This document shows positions 1-5,397 of a stretch of 7,058 bases of DNA, one piece after another; positions within the stretch are counted from its first letter, which is position 1; each line of letters starts with the position of its first letter. Source of the DNA: CAZJQT01 sp964604415 (GTDB lineage Bacteria; Patescibacteriota; Saccharimonadia; Saccharimonadales; CAZJQT01). The notes below the pieces were generated by a model. That model saw only the letters and a program-made list of their open reading frames with translations. It made no database searches and was not told where the DNA came from. The stretch covers positions 1-7,058 of the forward strand of contig CAZRYT010000024.1 of the NCBI GenBank assembly GCA_964604415.1, written 5' to 3'. The position numbers and the translations under genes were made by a program.

Positions 1-2
1 CG

Positions 3-224
3 ACCAACCAAAAAATTAGTCAGGTGGTCACCATGGGCGGCGGCGCTAATATGCCCGGTCTCTCAGAATTATTGACTGATATCTTACGTCAACCAGTAAG
101 GATGTGTGAACCATGGCAACATCTGGATTTCCACCGCATTGAAGCTCCTAACACCGTCGAGAAATCACTCTACGTAACTGCAGCCGGTCTGGCGCTGATC
201 AAACCTGGGGAAATTTTTGCATGA
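3..224 (+). CDS. pilM: PilM, type IV pilus assembly ATPase-like protein (C-terminal part)
   Basis: This is the 3' end of a gene whose start lies before the window; the frame is open from base 3, so the GTG at 24 is an internal Val codon and not a start. The visible 73 residues contain VVTMGGGANMPGL, the glycine-rich phosphate-binding turn near the C-terminus of actin-fold PilM/FtsA-type proteins (GGGA about residues 12-15 of the fragment). The end, with SLYVTAAGLALI, fits the closing helix of PilM. In the family, PilM is a cytoplasmic nucleotide-binding protein that binds the N-terminal tail of PilN. Its TGA overlaps the pilN ATG as ATGA, implying translational coupling. The identification is supported by the next two genes being PilN-like and PilO-like, the usual pilMNO order. 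Nothing can be said about the missing N-terminal part. Confidence 0.85.
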   Translation, partial: TNQKISQVVTMGGGANMPGLSELLTDILRQPVRMCEPWQHLDFHRIEAPNTVEKSLYVTAAGLALIKPGEIFA

Positions 225-823
225 TCAATCTACTGCCACCCGAAGTTAAATCAAACTACGGTTACGCTCGGCGTAATACCAAACTGCTCAAATGGTCATT
301 TGTGTTGCTGGCAAGTATAGCTTTGCTGGGGAGTGTTGGCTTGGCCGGGCAACTGTATTTGCAACGAACAACTAAGTCTCTCGCCGATCAAGTAGAAAAA
401 GGTAATGCAGATCTCCAGGCTCAAAAACTAGATGAAACCCAAAAACAGGTTGAAGGTATTAGTAATGATTTGAAATTAGTGGTTCAGGTTCTATCCAAAG
501 AGGTGTTGTTCTCCAGTATGCTCAAGCAGATTGGTAGTGTTATGCCACCTGGTGCCGTTTTGACGGAATTAAATATTAGCAAGTTGCAGGGTGGCTTGGA
601 TCTCCAGGCAGCTGCCACCGATTATCAAACCGCTACCCAAGTCCAGGTTAATATAGCTGACCCCAAAAATAAGTTGTTTGCCAGCGCTGATATTGTCAAT
701 ATTCAATGTGGGGCAACCAGCGATGCTGCTAAAAGCCAATACCCTTGTACTGTGCAAATCCGTGCCTTGTTTGCTAAACAAAACCCTTTTCTTTTCATAA
801 CTAAACCGGCGGCCACCCCATGA
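221..823 (+). CDS. pilN: PilN-like type IV pilus inner-membrane assembly protein
   Basis: 200 residues. It opens with MINLLPPEVK, the conserved INLLP cytoplasmic tail through which PilN docks on PilM in characterised systems. A basic stretch (RRNTKLLK, 17-24) follows, then one membrane segment at about 25-47, a Q/K/D-rich probable coiled coil at about 50-92, and an outer-face alpha/beta domain (VMPPGAVLTELNIS, about 107-120, is typical of the PilN fold). Two cysteines, C163 and C176, bracket a short loop and could form a disulfide if exported; that is inference. The start is fixed by the INLLP motif and the ATGA overlap with pilM. No strong Shine-Dalgarno is present, only CTGGGG about 10 nt upstream. 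The protein would heterodimerise with the next product through coiled coils to form the alignment subcomplex. Sequence outside the first 10 residues is divergent, so the call leans on architecture and order. Confidence 0.85.
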   Translation: MINLLPPEVKSNYGYARRNTKLLKWSFVLLASIALLGSVGLAGQLYLQRTTKSLADQVEKGNADLQAQKLDETQKQVEGISNDLKLVVQVLSKEVLFSSMLKQIGSVMPPGAVLTELNISKLQGGLDLQAAATDYQTATQVQVNIADPKNKLFASADIVNIQCGATSDAAKSQYPCTVQIRALFAKQNPFLFITKPAATP

Positions 824-1449
824 GTAAAAGCAAGAAACTGTATTTTGTGATGTTGGGCGTAGTCTTGGCTCTGTGTTTAGGTGTGGGCGCGATTGTTTAC
901 CTGGGTAATGCAATGCTTAGTAGCCAATCTAAAAAAGTGGTCAGTCTTAAACTTGATAATGAGGTTATAGAATCGCAGCAAACCGCTCTTGGAAAAGCCA
1001 AGCAGGACGTTCAAAGATACACGGCCTTAGATCAGATTGCCAAACAAATCGTTCCCCAAGACAAAGATCAAGCCAAAGTCACTAGGGAAATAGTCAGTAT
1101 TGCAACCGATCTAGGAATCAAGATTTCTAATGTTACTTTTCCGGCTTCAAGTTTGGGCACAATTGTACCTAAACAGCCTAGCAGCTCGACAACACCGGCA
1201 CCAGTACCAACAACACCAACCACTCAGTTAAAAGCTGTCGATGGTATAAGCAATCTCTACCAGCTAGATATAACCATTACATCTGACACTGCCAAGCCGA
1301 TTTCTTATAATAATCTAATCGCTTTCTTGGATCGCATGGAACAAAATCGGCGCACTTCCCAGGTTACACAGATAACCATCACACCAGATTCCAAGAATCG
1401 TTCACTACTTAACTTTTCTATAACCTTAACGGTCTATACAAAACCATGA
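820..1449 (+). CDS. pilO: PilO-like type IV pilus inner-membrane assembly protein
   Basis: 209 residues, bitopic. It has a short basic N-terminus (MSKSKK), one membrane segment at about 7-30, and a K/Q/D-rich helical region at about 35-95 suited to coiled-coil pairing with PilN. A Ser/Thr/Pro-rich linker follows at about 117-137, and a C-terminal domain at about 140-209 has alternating beta strands and a helix (YNNLIAFLDRMEQN), consistent with the ferredoxin-like PilO fold. The linker between the N- and C-terminal parts is longer and lower in complexity than I would expect for a classical PilO and may be a flexible spacer. Translation is probably coupled to pilN by the ATGA overlap, since no ribosome binding site is visible in the GC-rich bases upstream. 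The name is assigned by position and topology rather than a signature motif; a GspM-like or otherwise unnamed pilus subunit is the alternative. Confidence 0.75.
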   Translation: MSKSKKLYFVMLGVVLALCLGVGAIVYLGNAMLSSQSKKVVSLKLDNEVIESQQTALGKAKQDVQRYTALDQIAKQIVPQDKDQAKVTREIVSIATDLGIKISNVTFPASSLGTIVPKQPSSSTTPAPVPTTPTTQLKAVDGISNLYQLDITITSDTAKPISYNNLIAFLDRMEQNRRTSQVTQITITPDSKNRSLLNFSITLTVYTKP

Positions 1450-1745
1450 AAATAGATGTCAAAAAATACCTAGACCAATTAACCAAGCTGGCTAATCAAG
1501 CCAAGAAGTATTTAGGCTTTATGTTTGTTCTGGTGCTACTTGGACTCTGTGGCTTCCTAGTATTTAGGATCAATCAATTTAGTCATTCAGAACCTAGTCA
1601 GGATGCTATTGACGAAAAGCTAAACGCTTCACAGCGCCCTAAATTTGACCAAGCCACACTGGACAAAATTCAACAACTTCAGGATCAAAACGTCCAAGTT
1701 CAAACTCTGTTCCAACAGGCACGCGATAATCCATTTGCTGAGTAA
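1446..1745 (+). CDS. Small bitopic protein at the end of the pilus operon, function unknown
   Basis: 99 residues, not recognised. An N-terminal amphipathic, lysine-rich stretch (1-22) precedes a single hydrophobic helix at about 23-41. A hydrophilic outer region follows, with a predicted helix at about 66-93 very rich in glutamine (KIQQLQDQNVQVQ), and the protein ends NPFAE. The start overlaps the pilO stop as ATGA, so it belongs to the same transcript and is probably translated by coupling. By position it occupies the slot where pilP follows pilO in proteobacteria, but it has no lipoprotein signal and no room for the PilP beta domain, so I do not call it PilP. A third bitopic partner for the PilN/PilO pair is a reasonable inference. 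It is the last gene on this strand before a convergent gene. Confidence 0.75.
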   Translation: MKIDVKKYLDQLTKLANQAKKYLGFMFVLVLLGLCGFLVFRINQFSHSEPSQDAIDEKLNASQRPKFDQATLDKIQQLQDQNVQVQTLFQQARDNPFAE

Positions 1746-2384
1746 CTAGGTTCTTGGGACGTTCAATAAATCGTTGGCGCGTTTAGCAACGTCTGGATTT
1801 TCATTAATAAAACGCTCACGGGCATCCAAGACTATTTTGGCATAGGTATTTGGACGTGGACAATAAATAAAATGAAAGTTGGAGCGCTCACCAGCCGTTT
1901 CAGCCTTTAGGGTACCAAAGCCAAAAACTGTCGCCAGTAGACCGTTCTGAACCGCCGTGACGTCTTCGATATTGGCCATCGATAGCTCTGACATTTGTCT
2001 TTTGAATAGGCCATTTTGGGTAATTTGCGTAATGCTGTCATCGGTCACAATCCAACGGTTTTGTAAGTACACGAAGGTGGCAATTATCAGAAAAATTACT
2101 GCGATTCCAGCTATTAGTATTAATACTAGATTCAGCCAGGGTAAGATCGAAGCACGATTATCGGCGCTAATTAGTTGATTTACCAAAAAATCTATTAAGC
2201 CAGCGGCAACACCCAGGCCAACAATAACTTGCAGATATAACGCTACCAAACCAAAAGGATGGCGCTTTATGACAACCACTTCATGATTGCCGGCCGGGAT
2301 AGTCGGATCAACTATCTCCTCATTGTTTAGGACTGGATTTGGTACGTCTGGTACAGGTTCTGGCTGGTTTTCATTTGGATTCAT
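1746..2384 (-). CDS. Bacterial PH-domain (YdbS-like) membrane protein
   Basis: 212 residues. A Pro/Asn/Glu-rich cytoplasmic N-terminus (1-33) is followed by two hydrophobic helices at about 45-68 and 82-107, then a C-terminal domain with the hallmarks of the YdbS-like bPH2 family. These include RWIVTDDSITQITQNGLF (110-127), the segment MANIEDVTAVQNGLL (136-150), and FGFGTLKAETAGE (154-166). Proteins of this family are membrane-anchored and of largely unknown role. The gene abuts the pilus operon tail to tail, its TAG immediately following the TAA of the 99-residue gene. An ATG at 2384 is chosen because it starts a well-formed N-terminus and lies 8 nt after a strong -10 box. It has its own promoter although it also follows ruvB by only 9 bases, so it may be both co-transcribed and separately expressed. 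Confidence 0.85.
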   Translation of the reverse strand: MNPNENQPEPVPDVPNPVLNNEEIVDPTIPAGNHEVVVIKRHPFGLVALYLQVIVGLGVAAGLIDFLVNQLISADNRASILPWLNLVLILIAGIAVIFLIIATFVYLQNRWIVTDDSITQITQNGLFKRQMSELSMANIEDVTAVQNGLLATVFGFGTLKAETAGERSNFHFIYCPRPNTYAKIVLDARERFINENPDVAKRANDLLNVPRT

Positions 2385-2390
2385 ATAGCA

Positions 2391-2403
2391 AAATTATACC
2401 AGT
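2391..2403 (-). promoter_or_regulatory. Extended -10 promoter for the PH-domain gene, overlapping the ruvB stop
   Basis: On the minus strand the sequence CTGGTATAAT contains a perfect TATAAT (2398 to 2393) preceded by the TGn extension, an extended -10 element. There is no good -35 at 16-18 nt; the best match is AAGACA with a 15-nt spacer. Counting seven bases from the box places +1 at about 2386, two bases before the ATG at 2384, so the transcript would be practically leaderless. The TAA of ruvB lies inside the -10 box. The motif is seen directly; promoter activity is inferred. Confidence 0.6.
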
Positions 2404-3422
2404 TTGGATTGATTGTCTTCGGCTTTTTTTGGCTTTCCCATGTGCTTATAGCCTTTGGCTGTAACTTTGCGCCCACGTTGGGTGCGTTCGAGCATGCCGA
2501 TTTGCATTAGATAAGGTTCAAAATAGTCTTCTATGGTACTGCGTTCATCGGCCAGTAGAGCTGCTAGCGTTTCAACGCCAACTGGCCCACCTTGGTGATT
2601 ATCAATAATGGCAGCTAACAAGCGCCGATCAACGTTATCAAGGCCAAGTTCATCAATCTGTAACATATCCATAGCACTGACAGCAGTTTTTTCATCAATA
2701 ATGCCATCGCCATTAACATCGGCGTAATCACGCACGCGTTTAAGCATACGGTTAGCAATACGCGGGGTTAAGCGCGAACGCTCGGCCAAAAGTTTTATAG
2801 CATTTGGGTTAATTTTGGATTTTAGAATCTTAGCCGAACGCTTGATGATGTCTTCGATTTCCTCTGGAGCATAAAAATCCAGCCGGTAGATGTGCCCAAA
2901 ACGGTCGCGCAAAGGCGCTGCTAATGCACCGGCTCTGGTAGTCGCGCCAATCAAAGTAAATTTGGGTATATCAAGGCGCAAACTCTTAGCGCTAGGGCCT
3001 TTGCCCAGCATAATATCAATAGCGTAATCTTCCATGGCGCTGTATAGCACTTCCTCAACCTGCCGACTGAGACGGTGGATTTCGTCAATGAACAGCACGT
3101 CACCGTCCTGCAGGTTAGTCAACATACTGGCTAGATCGGCGGCACGGGCAATGGCTGGACCGCTGCTAACCCGGATACTGGTATTCATTTCCCTGGCAAT
3201 TACATTAGCCAGAGTTGTCTTGCCTAGCCCAGGTGGACCGTGCAAAAGTATGTGCTCCAGCGGCTCACCACGTTTTTTGGCAGCTTTAATAGCTAGCAGC
3301 AAATTCTGCTTGATCCGGCCTTGGCCAATGTAGCCACTAAAATCATGTGGTCGCAGCGTTTGTTCAAGCTCTTGTTCAACTTCGTCGATTTCTTCATCTG
3401 GATTAACAATGCGCTCAATCAT
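2394..3422 (-). CDS. ruvB: Holliday junction branch migration motor RuvB
   Basis: 342 residues, the usual length for RuvB. Motifs in order: the N-terminal HDFSGYIGQ entry segment (26-34); Walker A GPPGLGKT (62-69); Walker B LFIDEIHRL (110-118) with the catalytic DE at 113-114; sensor 1 GATTRAG (159-165); the arginine-finger region PLRDRFG (170-176); and a winged-helix DNA-binding domain at about 262-328 (GGPVGVETLAALLADE and RTQRGRKVTAKGY). All key AAA+ residues are present. RuvB forms hexameric rings that pump DNA through the RuvA-bound Holliday junction using ATP. The ATG overlaps the ruvA TGA by 4 nt, so translation is probably coupled; only a weak AAGG lies upstream. The C-terminal tail is lysine-rich. 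Residues 235-243 (DVNGDGIID) resemble a calcium-binding loop but sit where RuvB proteins normally have a related turn. Confidence 0.98.
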   Translation of the reverse strand: MIERIVNPDEEIDEVEQELEQTLRPHDFSGYIGQGRIKQNLLLAIKAAKKRGEPLEHILLHGPPGLGKTTLANVIAREMNTSIRVSSGPAIARAADLASMLTNLQDGDVLFIDEIHRLSRQVEEVLYSAMEDYAIDIMLGKGPSAKSLRLDIPKFTLIGATTRAGALAAPLRDRFGHIYRLDFYAPEEIEDIIKRSAKILKSKINPNAIKLLAERSRLTPRIANRMLKRVRDYADVNGDGIIDEKTAVSAMDMLQIDELGLDNVDRRLLAAIIDNHQGGPVGVETLAALLADERSTIEDYFEPYLMQIGMLERTQRGRKVTAKGYKHMGKPKKAEDNQSKLV

Positions 3423-4000
3423 GTCTTGGCCTTTAGCGCTTGCTTAACCCGCTCCCCAGTTGGTAGTTTGATGTCAATGCCTTCCAGAGCCTCAGCAGCA
3501 TCATTTGGCTTAAGGCCAAGCGCTATCAAGGCTTGAGCTGCCTCATCCTTTTCTATGTTTGTTCCAGCTTTGAGTAAATTACCTAGATTGTCTGTGGTGG
3601 CTAGCCCAACTTTATCTTTGAGGTCAACCACAACGCGCTCGGCTACCCGTTTACCAACTCCTGGCGCAGCTTGCAAAGACTTAGTATCAGCAGCTGCAAT
3701 GCTGCTACGAACTTCTTCACTTGTACCAGTACTTAAAATAGCTAGAGCCATCTTAGGACCAACACCATTGACGTCAAGTAGCTGCTCAAAAAGTTGTTTG
3801 GTTTGAATCTGGCTAAAACCATAGAGATCATAGGCATTCTCACGGATATGTTCATGAACGTATAGCTTGGCTTCGGCACCAACCTTCAGCTGGCCGTGAT
3901 CTTCCGGTGCAACATAGAAACCGTAGCCAATACCGCCGGCTTGAATAACCACTAAGCCATTTAGCTTTTCGCTAACCGTTCCCTCAATAGTTGCAATCAT
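3419..4000 (-). CDS. ruvA: Holliday junction DNA-binding protein RuvA
   Basis: 193 residues, close to the usual length of about 200. Domain I (1-62) is the OB fold, starting MIATIEGTV and containing the family-typical YVHEHIRENAYDLYGF (47-62). Domain II has two helix-hairpin-helix motifs, LLDVNGVGPKMALAIL (74-89) and LQAAPGVGKRVAERVV (109-124), which contact the junction backbone. A linker at about 132-150 leads to domain III (about 151-193), the RuvB-binding UBA-like helices with EAAQALIALGL. RuvA tetramers hold the four-way junction in square-planar form and load RuvB. It shares a transcript with ruvB through the ATGA overlap, but unlike many genomes it is separated from the upstream ruvC by 175 bp and has its own candidate promoter 8 nt before the ATG. 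Confidence 0.97.
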   Translation of the reverse strand: MIATIEGTVSEKLNGLVVIQAGGIGYGFYVAPEDHGQLKVGAEAKLYVHEHIRENAYDLYGFSQIQTKQLFEQLLDVNGVGPKMALAILSTGTSEEVRSSIAAADTKSLQAAPGVGKRVAERVVVDLKDKVGLATTDNLGNLLKAGTNIEKDEAAQALIALGLKPNDAAEALEGIDIKLPTGERVKQALKAKT

Positions 4001-4008
4001 TAGACATT

Positions 4009-4017
4009 ATTATCTCA
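4009..4017 (-). promoter_or_regulatory. Extended -10 promoter for ruvAB
   Basis: On the minus strand TGAGATAAT gives GATAAT (5 of 6 to TATAAT) with the TGn extension. The -35 region is weak (TGTCTT at 17 nt). The box ends 8 nt before the ruvA ATG at 4000, exactly the spacing seen at the PH-domain gene, so +1 would fall about 2 nt upstream of the start codon. A perfect 10-bp palindrome, CTTGCGCAAG (4025-4034), lies just upstream at about -23 to -32 and could be an operator. Activity and regulation are inferred. Confidence 0.45.
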
Positions 4018-4036
4018 TAAAAGACTTGCGCAAGAC

Positions 4037-4207
4037 ATGTGCTTGGATGGCATGCAAGGAAGAAATGAGCAACGGAGAGAAGTGTACAGATGGTACATTG
4101 AGCGAGTAGCGGAATTTCTGACGTCGCAGGCCGCCAAGAGCGATGACAGTGTTCCGAACTCTGTTCGGGAGCAGGTCATCGCGGCATATGGTTTGCGTGA
4201 CAGATAG
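4037..4207 (+). CDS. Candidate small protein (56 aa), convergent with ruvC, function unknown
   Basis: An ATG at 4037 opens 56 codons ending at TAG 4205-4207. The translation begins MCLDGMQGRNEQRREVYR and ends VREQVIAAYGLRDR. Its composition looks like a real soluble protein: mixed charge, one helix-like stretch at about 11-34 with regularly spaced W/Y/I/V/F/L, then a polar SDDSVPNS turn and a second short helix. The opposite-strand frame over the same bases is rich in Ser, Cys, Leu and Arg, as shadow frames often are. It fills the gap between ruvC and ruvA and its last 32 bases are antisense to the ruvC 3' end. No convincing ribosome binding site is present; M6 (4052) is a possible later start. 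GC is about 53% over 4041-4200 by hand count, against 33% in the 60 bases before. Not recognised; the segment may instead be a structured non-coding element. Confidence 0.4.
   Translation: MCLDGMQGRNEQRREVYRWYIERVAEFLTSQAAKSDDSVPNSVREQVIAAYGLRDR
4061..4119. repeat. Nested inverted repeat (two stems separated by symmetric 14-nt internal segments)
   Basis: AGAAAT (4061-4066) pairs with ATTTCT (4114-4119). Inside, AGTGTAC (4081-4087) pairs with GTACATT (4093-4099) around a 5-nt loop, one pair being a G-T wobble. The two unpaired segments are each 14 nt, purine-rich and both begin GAGC. The stems are short, so they could occur by chance, but they lie directly before a stronger hairpin in the same ruvA-ruvC gap. 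Confidence 0.35.
4130..4185. repeat. Long imperfect hairpin at the ruvC 3' end
   Basis: Three nested stems are visible: GCCGC (4130-4134) with GCGGC (4181-4185); CGATGAC (4141-4147) with GTCATCG (4175-4181), which shares base 4181 with the first stem; and CCGAAC (4154-4159) with GTTCGG (4163-4168) around a TCT triloop. The structure includes the ruvC stop codon (4176-4178) and lies within the candidate small ORF on the plus strand. It has no following T-run on either strand, so it is not a classical intrinsic terminator. It could protect the 3' end of the yebC-ruvC mRNA, attenuate read-through into ruvAB, or be part of a structured RNA. Confidence 0.6.
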
Positions 4208-4652
4208 CGGCTGCTAATGCATCGGCGCAATCATCCGGTTTTGGCACTTCTTTAAGTTCTAAAACTACCCGTACCATTTCCTGCATCTGTTTTTTGTCGG
4301 CTCGGCCATAGCCAGTCAAGGCTTGTTTGATTTGCAGCGGTGTATATTCATGGATTTCCAGGCCGGCTTGCTTGCCACAAAGTAGTACCACGCCGCGGGC
4401 CTGAGCAACCGTCATGGCCGTAGTTACATTTTGTGCAAAAAATAACTTCTCGACTGACATTACTTGTGGCTTAGTGCTGGCGATTATGTCTGTTAATTCC
4501 TCAAAAATTGTTTGCAGTCGCACGGCATCATCTTCCTTAACAGGCGTTCGTATCACTCCACCATCAATCAAATGTGCTTTGTTCTTTGCATCAACCTCAA
4601 TAATGCCAAAACCCAAAATGCCAGTGCCCGGATCAATGCCTAGTATACGCAT
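4176..4652 (-). CDS. ruvC: Crossover junction endodeoxyribonuclease RuvC
   Basis: 158 residues, slightly shorter than the 173 of E. coli because the C-terminus stops soon after the catalytic motif. The RNase H-fold active site is complete: D7 in ILGIDPGTG, E68 in MSVEKLFFAQN, and D141 and D144 in PDDCADALAAAICH. The substrate-binding stretch TPLQIKQALTGYGRADK (104-120) is also conserved. RuvC is a dimeric, Mg-dependent nuclease that symmetrically nicks Holliday junctions presented by RuvAB. Its ATG overlaps the yebC TAA by one base (TAATG), so it is probably translated by termination-reinitiation. The stop lies inside the hairpin at 4130-4185, and the last 32 bases overlap the candidate antisense small ORF. 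Confidence 0.97.
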   Translation of the reverse strand: MRILGIDPGTGILGFGIIEVDAKNKAHLIDGGVIRTPVKEDDAVRLQTIFEELTDIIASTKPQVMSVEKLFFAQNVTTAMTVAQARGVVLLCGKQAGLEIHEYTPLQIKQALTGYGRADKKQMQEMVRVVLELKEVPKPDDCADALAAAICHANHMPR

Positions 4653-5380
4653 TAGCTTGCCAGCAGTTCTTCGGGGATATCAAAATTTACGTGCGTGGCT
4701 GACACATCATCTAAATCTTCCAGGGCGTCCATTAAGCGCATGATTTTGCCGGCGGTTTCTTTATCGGAAATTTCTACGGTGTTATTGGGCACATAAGTCA
4801 GTTCGGCTTCTAGGATTTCCACGCTAGCGTCTTGTAAACTTTGACGGACTTTGGCCAACTGTCTTGGATCTGTGTAGACAACTGACTCTTCACCTTCCTC
4901 CTGAACGTCTTCAGCTCCGGCATCTAGTGCTTGCAATATCAAATCATCGCCGCTACCCATTACTCTTATCAAACCTTTGTGGTCAAACTGGAAGGCCACA
5001 GCGCCTTTTTCGGCTATATTGCCACCGTGTTTAGAAAAGGCTAGTTTAACCTCCGGATAAGTGCGATTTATGTTATCTGTGGCACATTCCACCATAATAG
5101 CTACACCACCCGGACCATAACCTTCGTAGACAACTTCTTGCAGTTGAGCAGCCGATTTATCGGCGACGCGGTCAATTGAACGTTGGATATTTGCCTGCGG
5201 CATGTTAGCAGCTTTAGCCTTATCAATAGCTAGTCTTAGGGCAAAGTTTGTATCTGGGTCAGAACCAGCCCGGGCCGCCACGGCAATGGTATTACCCAGC
5301 TTGGTAAAGACAGCGCCACGGGCAGCATCTTTGGCACCCTTTTGGCGTTTGATGGTTGACCATTTACTGTGCCCTGACAT
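4652..5380 (-). CDS. yebC: YebC/PmpR family (TACO1-like) translation or transcription factor
   Basis: 242 residues, the normal size. It starts with the family signature MSGHSKWSTIKRQKGAKDAARG (1-22). Other conserved blocks are FTKLGNTIAVAARAG (25-39), NMPQANIQRSIDR (59-71), VVYEGYGPGGVAIMVECATDN (83-103), NRTYPEVKLAFSKHGGN (105-121), GAVAFQF (126-132) and an acidic third domain with AGAEDVQEEGEE. The family comprises three-domain cytoplasmic proteins, long annotated as transcriptional regulators and more recently linked to translation of difficult motifs such as prolines. The gene heads the yebC-ruvC pair, a widely conserved neighbourhood. An extended -10 candidate lies 24 nt before the ATG. 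The ATG also overlaps the stop of an upstream in-frame MKAIF mini-ORF (TAATG). Confidence 0.97.
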   Translation of the reverse strand: MSGHSKWSTIKRQKGAKDAARGAVFTKLGNTIAVAARAGSDPDTNFALRLAIDKAKAANMPQANIQRSIDRVADKSAAQLQEVVYEGYGPGGVAIMVECATDNINRTYPEVKLAFSKHGGNIAEKGAVAFQFDHKGLIRVMGSGDDLILQALDAGAEDVQEEGEESVVYTDPRQLAKVRQSLQDASVEILEAELTYVPNNTVEISDKETAGKIMRLMDALEDLDDVSATHVNFDIPEELLAS

Positions 5381-5397
5381 TAAAATATCGCTTTCAT
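5380..5397 (-). other. Possible five-codon leader ORF (MKAIF) coupled to yebC
   Basis: ATG AAA GCG ATA TTT TAA reads directly into yebC with TAATG overlap. Its ATG begins 7 nt after the candidate extended -10 box, so it would be translated from a leaderless mRNA and could deliver ribosomes to yebC by reinitiation. The same codons are also the end of a longer doubtful 62-codon ORF. There is no independent evidence of translation. Confidence 0.25.

Noticed and set aside
24..224. GTG at 24 as a genuine start of a 66-codon gene
   Set aside because: The frame is open to the window edge and the upstream residues continue the PilM C-terminal domain, so this is a truncated gene with its start outside the window.
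569..913. 114-codon minus-strand ORF over pilN/pilO
   Set aside because: It lies opposite two well-supported pilus genes, has low-complexity Ser/Arg/Leu composition and no family resemblance; it is a shadow frame.
2421..2434. T-run at 2424-2430 as a plus-strand intrinsic terminator for the pilus operon
   Set aside because: No GC-rich stem precedes the T-run and it encodes the lysine-rich tail of RuvB on the other strand.
4130..4185. Hairpin as an intrinsic terminator or as an attC-type recombination site
   Set aside because: There is no T-tract on either side, and the conserved R' and R'' core boxes of integron attC sites are not matched.
4015..4230. 71-codon minus-strand ORF over the ruvC end and the ruvA-ruvC gap
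   Set aside because: Its start lies inside ruvC in a different frame, and the product is rich in Cys, Ser, Leu and Arg as in shadow translations; the plus-strand frame looks far more protein-like.
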